The notes: generated by a model not told the origin, from the letters alone. 64,000 bases of DNA from CADEDH01 sp965262175 (GCA_965262175.1 CBDHES010000002.1:186001-250000), one strand, 5' to 3'; positions 31,370 through 41,192 are shown, numbered from the stretch's first letter. Translations and numbers: made by a program.

Positions 31370-32605
31370 TTGGCGTCGACGCCGACAACCGAATCGAGTC
31401 GTCAGGCCGGGGTCGACTCGCCGACGGCGTGGCGGGTGGCGTTGGCCGCTGCGGTCGTCGTCGGGGTCTCGTTCGGCAGCCTGTACTCCTTCGGGGCGTT
31501 CTTCGACGCGATGGCCGACGAGTTCGCCGCCGGCCTCGGCCCCACCAGCACCGTGTTCGGTCTGACCGTCTTCCTGTTCTTCGGCACCGGAGCCGCCTCC
31601 GGCTTCCTGGCTGACCGGTGGGGTGCCCGCCCCCTGGTCTGGGTGGGTGGGACGCTGTTCGCCCTCGGCCTGTACGGCACATCCCGGGCCACCGAGCTGT
31701 GGCACGGCTACGTGACCTTCGGGCTCGGCGCCGGCCTCGGCGGGGGGATCTTCCTGTCGTCGTTGTTCGCCGTGGCCGCCGGCTGGTTCGTCCGGTATCG
31801 GGGCATCGCCCAGGGTGTCGTCGCTACCGGGAGCGGGCTCGGGACCCTCCTCCTCCTGCCGCTGTCCGACCGGATCATCGAGACCGACGGGTGGCGGCAC
31901 GCGTTCGTCGTGCTGGCGATGATCAGCGCCGTGGTGTTCGCCGTCGGCGGGGCCCTGATCGCCAAACCGCCCGTCGAGGCCCCGCCCCCCGTCCGATCCC
32001 ACCTCCGGGCGGTCCTCGGGAGCTCGGCCTTCCGTCGACTCACGCTCAGCGGCGCCCTCCAGTCGGCATCGGTCATCTCGGCCTTCGCCTTCCTCGTCCC
32101 GTTCTCGACCGACGCCGGCATCTCCTCGGCGACCGCCGCCCTCCTCGTCGGCCTTGTGGGAGCGGCCAGCATCGTCGGCCGGCTGGCGCTGACCGGGTTC
32201 TCCGGCCGGTTGGGCCCCGTCCGCACGCTGCAGCTGGCGTTCGTGGCCCAACCGGTGGCCTTCCTGGTGTGGCTGGCCGCCGGCGATCGACTGTGGTTGC
32301 TCCTCGTCTTCGTCGTCGTGCTCGGGGTGGCCTACGGGGGATTCGTTGCCGTCGTCGGGGTGGTCGTCGCCCATCTGTTCGGGGTCCGGGGGTTGGGGTC
32401 GATCATGGGCTGGGTCTACCTCTCGGCCGGCGCCGGCAGCCTCGTCGGTCCGCCCCTCGTCGGATACATCGCCGACTCGACGGCCAGCAATCGGTGGCCG
32501 ATCGTCACCGTCGCCGTACTGTCGGCGATGGGGGCCCTGACCGTGCTGCGCCTCCAGCGGGAGCCGGTGGCCGGTCTGGGCGGTGGTCAACCCCCGGAGC
32601 GGTAG
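31370..32605 (+). CDS. MFS transporter (monocarboxylate/oxalate-formate antiporter-like)
   Basis: The protein has twelve probable TM helices, beginning at WRVALAAAVVVGVSFGSLYS. The first cytoplasmic loop motif GFLADRWGARP (MFS signature A) is present, along with GIFLSSLFAVAAGWFVRYRG as in the MCT/OxlT branch and the late GSIMGWVYLSAGAGSLVGPP. The start is uncertain: TTG 31370 has a well-spaced GGAGGG, while an ATG at 31271 adds 33 residues of non-membrane sequence. It probably carries a carboxylate or other small anion. It is followed by a DUF418-like gene in the same direction. Confidence 0.85.
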   Translation: MASTPTTESSRQAGVDSPTAWRVALAAAVVVGVSFGSLYSFGAFFDAMADEFAAGLGPTSTVFGLTVFLFFGTGAASGFLADRWGARPLVWVGGTLFALGLYGTSRATELWHGYVTFGLGAGLGGGIFLSSLFAVAAGWFVRYRGIAQGVVATGSGLGTLLLLPLSDRIIETDGWRHAFVVLAMISAVVFAVGGALIAKPPVEAPPPVRSHLRAVLGSSAFRRLTLSGALQSASVISAFAFLVPFSTDAGISSATAALLVGLVGAASIVGRLALTGFSGRLGPVRTLQLAFVAQPVAFLVWLAAGDRLWLLLVFVVVLGVAYGGFVAVVGVVVAHLFGVRGLGSIMGWVYLSAGAGSLVGPPLVGYIADSTASNRWPIVTVAVLSAMGALTVLRLQREPVAGLGGGQPPER

Positions 32606-32645
32606 CGACGCGAGACCGGGCGGTCGTGCCTCTACGGTGGTGGCC

Positions 32646-33875
32646 ATGACCGTCGGTGCGTCGGAGCCGCAACACGAGCACCCGACGGCCACGACGACAT
32701 CGTCTGCGGCCGGTGCGCTTCGACCGACCGGGCGCCGTGCCCCGGGGGGCCGCATCGACGGCCTCGACGTCGCCCGGGCGCTGGCGATGGCCGGCATGGT
32801 GGTCGTCCACTACGTCTGGCCCGACCAGTCCGGGGTCCCGGCCGACCTCCTGGCCCGCGGCATGCTGGGCCGGGCGATGCCGCTGTTCATGGTCCTCGGC
32901 GGCATCGGGGTCACGATCCTCGCCAGTCGCCGGCCGGACAGCGACGCGACCCTGGTGGCCCGGGCGGCGATCCTGTTCCTGATGGGCCTCGTCGTCGATG
33001 CGATCAGCGAGTGGGTGGCGGTGGTCCTGCAGTCCTACGGGCTGTTCTTCGCCCTCGCTCCCCTGTTCCGTCGGTTGCCGACCTGGGCCCTCGCCGGATC
33101 GTCGGCCCTGGTGGCGGTGGTCGGGAGCTGGACCTTCCAGGTGATGGGGACCTTCCCCCGAACCTCGACCTCGTTCGACGATCTCGCCGACCCGATCGGT
33201 GTCATCCGGTCGTTGGTCGTCGACGGGTACTACCCCTTCTTCCCCGTCGCCTCGTTCTTCCTGCTCGGCATGGTCCTCGGGCGGCTCGACCTCCGCAGCC
33301 GGAACGTCGCAGCCACGTTGGCCGCCGCAGGTTTGATGATCGGGGTCGGCTCGATCATCGTCGTCAACGGCATCATCTCGGCCAACGACCTCGACGTGGC
33401 CACCTTCGAGTCGGCCCGACGATCGGTGAACCCCGACGGCTTCGACACCGCCCGGTTCAGCTGGAGCCGGCTGCTCCACCTCCGGGGCCACTCCCAGATG
33501 CTGGCCTGGGTCATCAGCGCCGCCGGAACGTCGGTGGCCACGATCGGTGTCTCGTTGCTGATCGCACGACCACTCCGCCCCATCCTCGGGCCGATCCTGG
33601 CGCTCGGCCGGCTGGCCCTGACCTTCTACGTCTTCCAGGTCGCCCTCACCCAGGTCATCACCCGACCGACCGACACGCCGTTCCGCCAGGAGCTCATCAC
33701 CGCGGCGGCGATCTACGTCGGGTTCATGGTCATCGCCACGATCTGGACCACCTTCTTCCGGGCCGGGCCGCTCGAAGCCCTCGTCCGGGCGGGATCCGGG
33801 CCGGGTATGTGGGACGCCTTCACCGGCGGTGGGATCAACCAGCCGGAACGTGCTGGCCGTGGCCCAGGTCGGTGA
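32646..33875 (+). CDS. DUF418/DUF1624-type multi-pass membrane protein (acyltransferase-like)
   Basis: The 409-residue membrane protein starts at ATG 32646. After a hydrophilic leader, RIDGLDVARALAMAGMVVVH shows the typical RxxGLDxxRxxAxxGMVxVH start of DUF418/heparan-N-acetyltransferase-like proteins, where the His lies in TM1. About ten TM helices follow, with LFMVLGGIGVTIL, PFFPVASFFLLGMVLGRLDL and LALGRLALTFYVFQ, all family-typical. Such proteins are thought to acylate extracytoplasmic glycans or lipids; no substrate can be named. Its 3' end overlaps the convergent HIT gene by 41 bp. Confidence 0.82.
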   Translation: MTVGASEPQHEHPTATTTSSAAGALRPTGRRAPGGRIDGLDVARALAMAGMVVVHYVWPDQSGVPADLLARGMLGRAMPLFMVLGGIGVTILASRRPDSDATLVARAAILFLMGLVVDAISEWVAVVLQSYGLFFALAPLFRRLPTWALAGSSALVAVVGSWTFQVMGTFPRTSTSFDDLADPIGVIRSLVVDGYYPFFPVASFFLLGMVLGRLDLRSRNVAATLAAAGLMIGVGSIIVVNGIISANDLDVATFESARRSVNPDGFDTARFSWSRLLHLRGHSQMLAWVISAAGTSVATIGVSLLIARPLRPILGPILALGRLALTFYVFQVALTQVITRPTDTPFRQELITAAAIYVGFMVIATIWTTFFRAGPLEALVRAGSGPGMWDAFTGGGINQPERAGRGPGR

Positions 33876-34263
33876 GCGTCGCCCGGAGGGCGTCGGCCAC
33901 CGCATCGAGATCGGCGGGATCGGCCGAGGCGTCGGCGTTCCGGAAGTCGAAGTCGGCCATCGTGTCGGTCGGAACGACGTGGACGTGGGTGTGGGGCACC
34001 TCGTAGCCGGCGATCAGCAACCCGATACGGGCGCAGGGAAACGCCTGCTGCTGGGCCCGGCCGACTTCCCGGGCGACCGACATCAGATGGGTGGCGGTCG
34101 TGTCATCGAGGTCGACCCAATGGTCGACCTCCTCCCGGGGGATGACCAGACAGTGCCCCCGGTGCAGCGGTCGAATATCGACCATCACGACGCACGTCGG
34201 GTCGTCCCACACGATCCGACCCGGGATCTCGCCGGCGATGATTCGAGAGAAGATCGAGGCCAT
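33835..34263 (-). CDS. HIT family nucleotide hydrolase/transferase
   Basis: The 142-residue protein has the histidine-triad motif HTHVHVVP (nucleophilic middle His) and the N-terminal SIFSRIIAGEIPGRIVWDD typical of the HINT/HIT branch. VVMVDIRPLHRGHCLVIPRE also matches. The length is normal. HIT proteins cleave aminoacyl-AMP or dinucleoside polyphosphates in the cytoplasm. The C-terminus extends about 30 residues beyond the triad, and the 3' end overlaps the convergent DUF418-like gene by 41 bp. It is divergent from the enoyl-CoA hydratase gene across 59 bp. Confidence 0.92.
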   Translation of the reverse strand: MASIFSRIIAGEIPGRIVWDDPTCVVMVDIRPLHRGHCLVIPREEVDHWVDLDDTTATHLMSVAREVGRAQQQAFPCARIGLLIAGYEVPHTHVHVVPTDTMADFDFRNADASADPADLDAVADALRATLTDLGHGQHVPAG

Positions 34264-34322
34264 GGCCGGCCAGGGTAGGCCGCCGGCTCGACCCTCGGAG
34301 GCCGACCGGCCATGCTTTCCGG

Positions 34323-35132
34323 ATGGTCGAACCGAACGAGGCAGCCACCGACGAGCCGATCCTCTACCGGGTGAACCGGGGCGTCGCCACCATCACCCTC
34401 AACCGCCCGGAACAGAAGAACAGCCTCTCCCCCGACCTGATCGCCGGCCTCGCTGGCCGGTTGGCCGAGGCCATGGGCGACGACGCGGTACGGGTCGTGG
34501 TCTTGACCAACACCGGCAACACCTTCTGTGCCGGTGCCGACCTCAAGGCCGACGCTCCGGGCCAGTCCAGCGACGACCCGGCGAACGGCGACCGACCAGC
34601 CCCGACCTTCGTCGACGTGTTCAACCTGATCCTCGACGGGCCCAAACCGGTCCTGGGGCGGATCGACGGCCACGCAACCGGCGGCGGCGTCGGCCTCGTG
34701 GCGGTGTGTGATATCTCGGTGATGCGGGACGACGCCAAGATCGGCTTCACCGAGGCCCGGATCGGGGTCGCCCCGGCCGTCATCTCGGTGGTCTGTCTCC
34801 CCAAGATGAGGCGGGCCGACGCCAGCGAGTTGTTCCTCACCGGGGAACGGGTGACGCCGGCGAAGGCGGCCGAGGTCGGTCTGATCAACCGGGCCGTGGC
34901 GGCCCCCGAGCTCGACGAGGTCCTCGACCGCTACGTGTCGATGATCGTCAGGTGCGGCCCGGGAGCCTTGGCAGCCTGCAAGGAGCTGATCGCCAAGGTC
35001 CCGGATCTCGACCGGGCGGAGGCGTTCGCCTGGACCTCCGAGCTGTCGCAGGCGTTGTTCCGGTCCGACGAGGCGGCCGAGGGCATCGGGGCCTTCCGGG
35101 CCCGCCGGGACCCGGCCTGGCTCCCCCGGTGA
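34323..35132 (+). CDS. Enoyl-CoA hydratase/isomerase family protein
   Basis: The 269-residue crotonase-fold protein has an N-terminal RGVATITLNRPEQKNSL and the first oxyanion-hole strand NTFCAGADLKAD. The second oxyanion hole is DGHATGGGVGLVAVCDISVM. The acidic catalytic position lies near FTEARIGVAP, where one of the two Glu residues of classical hydratases is usually found. A C-terminal trimerisation helix region (ALFRSDEAAEGIGAFRARR) is intact. It probably acts in fatty-acid or branched-acid degradation. It appears monocistronic. Confidence 0.9.
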   Translation: MVEPNEAATDEPILYRVNRGVATITLNRPEQKNSLSPDLIAGLAGRLAEAMGDDAVRVVVLTNTGNTFCAGADLKADAPGQSSDDPANGDRPAPTFVDVFNLILDGPKPVLGRIDGHATGGGVGLVAVCDISVMRDDAKIGFTEARIGVAPAVISVVCLPKMRRADASELFLTGERVTPAKAAEVGLINRAVAAPELDEVLDRYVSMIVRCGPGALAACKELIAKVPDLDRAEAFAWTSELSQALFRSDEAAEGIGAFRARRDPAWLPR

Positions 35133-35167
35133 GGTGACCGGACGCCCGAGGGCGCCGGCGCCGGTCG

Positions 35168-35353
35168 CTAGTCCAGGTCGGGGTAGATGGAGGGCGGCGG
35201 GCCGGCGGTCCCCGGTCCGTCGCACACCCAGCAGCGGGAGGTGGCCGGACCGGTCCACGCCACCTCGCAGGCGATGCAGCTCATGCGCAGCCCGACCCGC
35301 CGATAGCGGGGGACCAGCGCCGCGGTGGAGGCTCGGAGCCCTGCGGTGTTCAC
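35168..35353 (-). CDS. Small zinc-ribbon protein
   Basis: The 61-residue open frame (GTG 35353) contains CIACEVAWTGPATSRCWVCDG, two CxxC knuckles separated by 12 residues. This is a classic zinc ribbon. An ATG at 35284 would give a 38-residue protein beginning just before the first knuckle. The acidic/proline tail is short. Many actinobacterial genomes carry such orphan ribbons. The function is unknown; nucleic-acid or protein binding is only a guess. Confidence 0.55.
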   Translation of the reverse strand: MNTAGLRASTAALVPRYRRVGLRMSCIACEVAWTGPATSRCWVCDGPGTAGPPPSIYPDLD

Positions 35354-35417
35354 CCCCCAGGTATCGGCCTCCGGGCGCGGAACTGTAGGGGCCCGTCGAC
35401 CCTGGGAGCCGAGCGGC

Positions 35418-36179
35418 TCAGACCCGGTAGGCCAGATGGGCCACGGTCGCCATGTTGACCACGACCGTCCCGCCCAGCTCGGCGACCAGCGCCGCCACCG
35501 CGGCCATCAGCTCGGCTCGTTGATCCAGAGGCAGGGTCCGGTGCTCCGACTGGGAGCACAGCCACCCGATCAGGTTGGCCCCATCGAGGCGTCGCTGCCA
35601 CAGGTGCTCGTGCCGGGCCCAGGACCGGAACCGTTTCGTGGCGGCGAACGGCTCGTTGGCCGGATCGAAGTCCCGCCCCTTCGAGCCGGGCAGGATCCCG
35701 GTGATCGACGGTGCCAGCTCGGCGTACAGCTGGGACATGGCCTCGCCGAACAACCCCTGGCGGAGGAGCGGCTGATGCCACAGCAACGCCAGCCGGCCGG
35801 CCGGCGCCAGCGCATCGGCCGCCAGGTCGTAGCCGACGTTGGGATCGACCCAGTGCCATGACTGGGCGGCGACGATCAGCCCGAACGAGCCGACCGGCAA
35901 CCTCGCGGCCTCGAGCGTGGCGTGCTCGACCCGGGTCAGGCCCGGGCCGCAGGTCATCTCCAGCAACGCCGCCATCCGGGGGTCGGGTTCCAGCGCGTGG
36001 ACCTGCTTGCCGAGGGCCAGCAGCGCCCGGGTCGCCTTTCCGGTCCCGGCGCCGACCTCGAGCACCGGGCGGGGGCCGGTCTCGGCCACCACCAGCTCCA
36101 TCAGCTGCTGGGGATACCCCGGTCGGAACCGCTCGTAGAGGGCGGGATCCTCACCGAAGACCTGGGCTTGCTCAGACAC
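35418..36179 (-). CDS. SAM-dependent class I methyltransferase
   Basis: The start is set at GTG 36179 (VSEQAQVFGEDPALYERFRP), matching the family's leader. The 253-residue product has motif I VLEVGAGTGKATRALLALG, the acidic residue after strand 2 in VHALEPDPRM, and post-motif strands FGLIVAAQSWHWVDP and LALLWHQPLL. This matches the YafE/Methyltransf_11 group that often has an AQSxHW motif. The substrate is unknown. It stands alone between the zinc-ribbon gene and the large SARP regulator. Confidence 0.87.
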   Translation of the reverse strand: MSEQAQVFGEDPALYERFRPGYPQQLMELVVAETGPRPVLEVGAGTGKATRALLALGKQVHALEPDPRMAALLEMTCGPGLTRVEHATLEAARLPVGSFGLIVAAQSWHWVDPNVGYDLAADALAPAGRLALLWHQPLLRQGLFGEAMSQLYAELAPSITGILPGSKGRDFDPANEPFAATKRFRSWARHEHLWQRRLDGANLIGWLCSQSEHRTLPLDQRAELMAAVAALVAELGGTVVVNMATVAHLAYRV

Positions 36180-36233
36180 CGGAACTCCTACGGGATGGCC
36201 GGCCCCGTTCGAACGCACGTCCCCGCTCACCAC

Positions 36234-36434
36234 GAACCAAACCTAGGGCCGTGGGCCGACCGCGCCACCGCGGGGCCAAGATTGACCACCCCTCGGCAGC
36301 GGTTCAACGTTTTTCCAACCACCGGCCGCCACCATGACGGGAGAGGAGGGCCAGCGGGACGGCGATGGAGGGATCGCCCCCCCTGGCCCGATCTCCGACC
36401 GGTATCGGAGCCGGGCTCCGCTCGGCCGAGGGCC
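36234..36434. other. Intergenic region with inverted repeat after the SARP regulator
   Basis: No gene is supported here. CGGAGCC-G-GGCTCCG (36406-36420), a 15-bp near-palindrome 15 bp past the SARP-gene stop, is a possible terminator for that minus-strand gene. The rest is low-complexity GC-rich sequence. Confidence 0.4.
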
Positions 36435-39400
36435 TCAGCCATCGAGCCGGCGTCTGGTCGCGTCCACGACCCAGGTCATTCCCAGCTCGGTCGCCAACCC
36501 GCTGGCGGCGCCGAGCAGCCGCTCGCTCTCCCCGGGGCGTCCCCGGGCCGATGCCAGCTCGACCCGAGCCAGCTCGGTGCGAAGCTGGTAGGGCCGCGAC
36601 CCCATGGCGTCGTGGTGGGCCGCCGCCCGGTCGAGATGGTCCTCGGCCTCGTCGACGAGTCCGAGGAGGGTCGCCAACCGGGCCAGTGGAAGCGAGCCGC
36701 TCCCGTAGAACACGAGCCCGTTGACCAGCGTGATGACCCGCCCAGCAGCGCCGCCGAGCAGCCGGTAGAGCTCGGCCGCTCGGTCCCGGTCGCCCAGCGC
36801 CACGACGACGTCGGCGTAGAAGGCGGCCGGAGCGAACTGGAGGACCCCTTCGGCGTCGACGATCAACGGCGGGTCGCCGTACTCCTCGACGAGCTGGGCC
36901 GCCTCGGTGAGCTTCCCCTGATCGGCCATGACGAGGGCGAGGGCCATGCCGTAGGCCGGGCCCGGGTAGCCGGACAGCTTCCAGGCCATCATCGACTCCA
37001 CCTCGGCCAGGCGACCCCGCTCCCGCTGCAGGTTCGCCCACTGGATGCCGAACAGGTCGACCGCAGCCGCCCCGACCCGCTCGTAGCGGGCCATGGCCGC
37101 CCCCAACGCCCGTTCGACGTCGTCGAACCGTCCTTCGTAGAGGTCGAGGGCGATCGGCATCGACTCCGCCATCATGGCCATCAGCGGATCGTCGAGCCGC
37201 TTGCTGGCGGCGATGGCCGACGCCGTGAGCTCCCGAGCCTGCTCGGGCCGACCGTGGTCGACGGCCACGACCTGAAGGTGACGGGCTGCGGCAACGTCCA
37301 GGTTGACGAGACCGTGGGCCGCCGCCAGCTCCCGGGCCTCGGACGCCAGTCGCCACCGGTCGGCTGCGTCGAGGTAGCGCTGGTGCGACGTCAGCTTCTG
37401 GCTGAGAATCCCGGCGACCAGCTCGGGGTTGGCGAGATCCCGTGCCTCGTCGAGGGCCCGACCGAGCAGGTCGACCGAGCGAGGATGATCGTGCTCGGCG
37501 CCGAACAGCTGGGTGGCGTAGGCGACCCGGACCATCGCCCCCCAGCTCCCGGGGCCGAGCTTCTCCAGACACTCCTCGAGCATCTCCAGCGCGGGGCCCG
37601 GCGGGTTCCAGTAGCCGAGCCACTCGAGGCCCCGGAGCTCGTCGGCGGCGCCTTGGCCGCAGTAGACGAGGGCGGCCCTCACCATCGTCTCGATGTCGCC
37701 GGCCCGGCGGGCGAGACGGAACGCCTCGCGGGCCGCACCATGGGTTTCGGCGATGTGTTGGAGGTGCTTGCTGGCCTGGGCCTTGTCGACGAGGAGCTCG
37801 GCCCGGAGGAGATCATCGTCGGATCGATCGAGGGCGGTCAGGCCCCGGTCGATCAGGTCGACAGCCCGACGATGGTCGTGGAGCGCGGCGCTGGTGCGGG
37901 CCGCCTCGAGCGCTGAGGTCGCCGCGGCCGTCGAGTCGCCGATCATGACCCCCTGCAGGTAGTGATGGGCGAGCTGGCCGATCGGCACCTCGCTGCGGAG
38001 GAGCGCGTCGGCGATCCGTCCATGGAGCCGACCCCGGCGAGCGACCGACATCTGAGCGACCACGCTCTCGGCGATCACCGGGTGGGTGAAGACGAACTGG
38101 GCGATCGCTCCCGGATCCTCGGTCAGGATCCGCGCCGCGAGCAACGTCTCGAGGGCATCGGTCAACCCATCGGCGTCGAGGCCCGTCAGTTCGGCGAGTA
38201 GCTCCTCCCCGAAGCCGCCCGGGCACAGCGCCGCGACCGTGACAAGCTGGCGGCACGGCTCGGGAAGGGCCAGCAACCGGGCGTTGACGGCGTCGCGGAG
38301 GTTCGATGTCAACCCGACCGACGCCGGCTCCGACGATCGAACCAGCTCGGCGAGGAACAGGGGATTGCCTCCGGTCCGACGGTGAAGCCGCTCGGCCTGG
38401 ATCCGCTCCAGTTGGGGGCCGCCCAGGGCCCGCCACAGATCGCCGACGTCCAGGCGATCCAGCCCCCGCAGCTCGATCTTCATCGCCCCGCTGAGGGCGC
38501 CGACCTCGGCCAGCGCGCCGGCCAACTCGTCGTCGACCGACTCGGTGTCTCGCCAGGCGGCGACGATTGCCACGGGGCGTCCGGCGAGGCGGTCGGCGAC
38601 GAAGGAGATCAGGCGGACCGACGCCGGGTCGGCCCAGTGCAGGTCATCGAAGCACAGGACGAGCGCCCGCTCATCGGCCAGGCGATCGAGGATGCCCACA
38701 ACGGTCTCGGGGAGCACGAGCGAGTCCCGCAACGCCCCCGTCCGCTCGCCGAGCCGGGCCGGGACCTCGGGAACGAGGGCGCCGAGCTCGGGCCCCCGAC
38801 CCCCGACGGCGCACGCCAGGGTCTCGTCGTCGATCTGCTCGGTCAGGTCCAGCAGAACGGCCCGCCACACCGACAACGAACCCGTTTGGCGGCCCGGGAG
38901 ACCGGCTCCCACGGCAACGGCCCGGCCGTCGCCGACCGCCAGCTGGGCGAGATGATCGAGCAGGTGGCTCTTTCCGATCCCCGGCTCGCCGGTCATCGCC
39001 ACCAGCCCTCCGCCTCCCCCGGTGACCCGGGGTCGAGCGAGCTCCACCGTCTGGCCCCGGCCGATGATCGGCGGCCCCTCGGCCCCGAGCCCGGAGGCGG
39101 GACCACCCCGGGACGGTGTTGCCTCCGAGCCGGGCGGTGTGGTCGGGCGGTGCAGGCCGGGGTCGTCGGCCAGGATCCGGGCCTCGAGGTCCTGGAGCGC
39201 CACCGACGGCTCGAGCCCGGTGGCCTCGATCGAGGCCCGTCGTCCCGACTGGTAGACCTCGATCGCCTCGGCCGATCGGCCGGCCCGGTGGTAGGCCACC
39301 ATCAACTGGGCCCGGAGCCGTTCCCGGTGGGGTTCGGCCTCGACCGAGCGGGCCAGGTCGGGGATCACCTGATGGTGCTGGCCGAGGGTCAGCATCCCGT

Positions 39401-39911
39401 CGTAGCGGATCGCGAGCGCCTCGGCCCGTAGTTCTCGTAGTCGATCGACCTCGCCGGAGAAGGCGACCAACGGGCTGTCGTGGAGGTCCTCGGAACGCCA
39501 TCGGGCCAAGGCCTGTGACGCCCGTTCGATCGCCTCGGCGGGGCGTCCTCGCTCGAGGGCCTCGGCCCCGGTCCCGACGTCGGTCTCGAAGGCGACGGTG
39601 TCGATTGCGCTCGGCTCGACGACCAGTGCGTAGCCGGGCGGTCGGGTCACCACCAGCCGGGCTCGATCGCCGGGCCCACGATCGGGTTCGAGAGCCCGGC
39701 GGAGGTGGGAGATGTAGGAGCGGATCGTCACATACGGTTTGCTCGGCGGGTCACCGGCCCACACCAGCTCGACGAGCCGATCGGTCGAGACCACGTTCGA
39801 TCGGGCGAGGATCAGCGCCGTGAGGACGAGGCGCTGCTTGGCGCCGCCCACCTCGATCCGCTCGCCTTCCCGACCTTCGACCTCGAGGGGACCGAGGAGA
39901 GAGATCCGCAA
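36435..39911 (-). CDS. SARP/AfsR-like regulator: OmpR-type DNA-binding + BTAD + AAA ATPase + TPR-like region
   Basis: The 1158-residue regulator starts MRISLLGPLEVEGREG. The winged-helix domain (about 1-95) has GGAKQRLVLTALILARSNVVST and TIRSYISHLRRAL. The BTAD domain (about 105-255) has ALARWRSEDLHDSP and LRAQLMVAYHRAGRSAEAIEVY. The ATPase follows with Walker A GEPGIGKS, Walker B ALVLCFDDLHWADP and a GGNPLFLAELVR sensor region. The C-terminal half is helical repeat-like. This is the AfsR/GutR-type architecture of signal-integrating activators. Its target is not evident: no cluster is adjacent, and the neighbouring cobT lies in the same direction, 93 bp upstream. Confidence 0.92.
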   Translation of the reverse strand: MRISLLGPLEVEGREGERIEVGGAKQRLVLTALILARSNVVSTDRLVELVWAGDPPSKPYVTIRSYISHLRRALEPDRGPGDRARLVVTRPPGYALVVEPSAIDTVAFETDVGTGAEALERGRPAEAIERASQALARWRSEDLHDSPLVAFSGEVDRLRELRAEALAIRYDGMLTLGQHHQVIPDLARSVEAEPHRERLRAQLMVAYHRAGRSAEAIEVYQSGRRASIEATGLEPSVALQDLEARILADDPGLHRPTTPPGSEATPSRGGPASGLGAEGPPIIGRGQTVELARPRVTGGGGGLVAMTGEPGIGKSHLLDHLAQLAVGDGRAVAVGAGLPGRQTGSLSVWRAVLLDLTEQIDDETLACAVGGRGPELGALVPEVPARLGERTGALRDSLVLPETVVGILDRLADERALVLCFDDLHWADPASVRLISFVADRLAGRPVAIVAAWRDTESVDDELAGALAEVGALSGAMKIELRGLDRLDVGDLWRALGGPQLERIQAERLHRRTGGNPLFLAELVRSSEPASVGLTSNLRDAVNARLLALPEPCRQLVTVAALCPGGFGEELLAELTGLDADGLTDALETLLAARILTEDPGAIAQFVFTHPVIAESVVAQMSVARRGRLHGRIADALLRSEVPIGQLAHHYLQGVMIGDSTAAATSALEAARTSAALHDHRRAVDLIDRGLTALDRSDDDLLRAELLVDKAQASKHLQHIAETHGAAREAFRLARRAGDIETMVRAALVYCGQGAADELRGLEWLGYWNPPGPALEMLEECLEKLGPGSWGAMVRVAYATQLFGAEHDHPRSVDLLGRALDEARDLANPELVAGILSQKLTSHQRYLDAADRWRLASEARELAAAHGLVNLDVAAARHLQVVAVDHGRPEQARELTASAIAASKRLDDPLMAMMAESMPIALDLYEGRFDDVERALGAAMARYERVGAAAVDLFGIQWANLQRERGRLAEVESMMAWKLSGYPGPAYGMALALVMADQGKLTEAAQLVEEYGDPPLIVDAEGVLQFAPAAFYADVVVALGDRDRAAELYRLLGGAAGRVITLVNGLVFYGSGSLPLARLATLLGLVDEAEDHLDRAAAHHDAMGSRPYQLRTELARVELASARGRPGESERLLGAASGLATELGMTWVVDATRRRLDG

Positions 39912-40004
39912 CCCGGCACCCTTCTGACATCCGCGATCACAATCTCGGCCGAGGGTACCGGCCCGCCCCGCCCCGAGCCCGTTCGGTGCCCGCAGCGGGA
40001 GGCT

Positions 40005-41192
40005 TCACCCAGTCCGGCTGCCGTCGACCGGCTCGCCCGGTCGGTCGGCGGTGCTGACTGCGGCGTCGTCGAACGTCGCCATCTCGGTCGCCGTCCGCGC
40101 CGCCGCCACGACCAGGGGGTAGGCCAGTGCGGCACCGGTCCCCTCACCCAGGCGGAGGTCGAGATCGAGCAGCGGATCGAGGCCGAGGTGATCGAGCGCC
40201 ACCGACGCCCCGGGCTCGACCGAGCGGTGACCGGCGATCAGGTATCCGGTGACGTCGGGGCACAGGCGCTCGGCGACCAACGCGCCGGCCAGGGCGATGA
40301 GACCGTCGACGATCACCGGCACCCGGGACGCTGCCCCCGCCAGGCAGACACCGGCCAGGGCGCCGATCTCGAGCCCTCCCAACTCGGCGAGCAGGCCGAG
40401 GCCGGACTCGACCGGAGGCTCGCCCGACCGCCCGGACACCGATCGGGTCGGGGTCGAGTCGGCGGCCCGGGCCACGGCGCGAGCCACGACGGTCACCTTG
40501 TGGTCGAAGGTCGGATCGTCGACCCCGGTCCCCCGGCCGGTCACCTCGGCGGCCGCACGGCCCGTGACCGCGGCCACGATCGCCGCCGACGGGGTGGTGT
40601 TGGCGATCCCCATCTCGCCGGTGATGAGGCACCGGTCGCCGGCTCGGACCCGGTGGAGGGCGATGGCCGCTCCGCGCCCGATCGCCGCCGCCGCCTCGGA
40701 CCGGGTCATCGCCGGCCCATCGGCGATGTTGGCGGTCCCCGGCCGGATCGGGTCGTTGACCAGCCGGTCATGGTCCTCGATCGGCGTCGCCGCGCCGACG
40801 TTGATCGCCACCACCTCGAGACCGACGCTGGCCGCGATGGCGTTGATCGCCGCCCCTCCATGGCAGATGTTGGTGACCATCTGGGCGGTGACCGCCTGAG
40901 GCCAGGGGCTGACCCCTTCGGCGTGGACGCCATGGTCGCCGGCGCAGAGGATCACCGCGCCGGGGGAGGGTGACGGTGGCTGGTCCTCGTCGGCGATCGC
41001 CGCCAGCCGCCCGGCCAGGGTTTCGAGCCGCCCGAGCGACCCCGGGGGTTTGGTCAAGCGGAGCTGGTGGGCGGCGTGGGCCTCGACGACCGCCGGATCG
41101 ACCGGTCGGATCGCTTCGATCAGGTCGCCGAGGTCGGGCCGTTCCGAGCTGCGGCGATGGCCGGTGACCGGGTCGCCCGGCCGGCCGGTCAC
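40005..41192 (-). CDS. cobT: Nicotinate-nucleotide-dimethylbenzimidazole phosphoribosyltransferase
   Basis: The start is set at GTG 41192, which overlaps the yggT stop (GTGA). The 395-residue enzyme activates the lower-ligand base of cobalamin by transferring ribose phosphate from nicotinate mononucleotide. Family motifs are KPPGSLGRLE near the N-terminus, VILCAGDHGVHAEGVSPWP, MVTNICHGGAAINAIA, GEMGIANTT, and the C-terminal DLRLGEGTGAALAYPLV, whose Glu is the catalytic base. The N-terminus is slightly extended. It stands apart from other cobalamin genes here, and no B12 riboswitch was seen. Confidence 0.93.
   Translation of the reverse strand: MTGRPGDPVTGHRRSSERPDLGDLIEAIRPVDPAVVEAHAAHQLRLTKPPGSLGRLETLAGRLAAIADEDQPPSPSPGAVILCAGDHGVHAEGVSPWPQAVTAQMVTNICHGGAAINAIAASVGLEVVAINVGAATPIEDHDRLVNDPIRPGTANIADGPAMTRSEAAAAIGRGAAIALHRVRAGDRCLITGEMGIANTTPSAAIVAAVTGRAAAEVTGRGTGVDDPTFDHKVTVVARAVARAADSTPTRSVSGRSGEPPVESGLGLLAELGGLEIGALAGVCLAGAASRVPVIVDGLIALAGALVAERLCPDVTGYLIAGHRSVEPGASVALDHLGLDPLLDLDLRLGEGTGAALAYPLVVAAARTATEMATFDDAAVSTADRPGEPVDGSRTG

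Noticed and set aside
31271..31370. ATG 31271 as the start of the MFS transporter
   Set aside because: It adds 33 residues unlike any MFS N-terminus; TTG 31370 has a properly spaced GGAGGG. The point is not fully settled.
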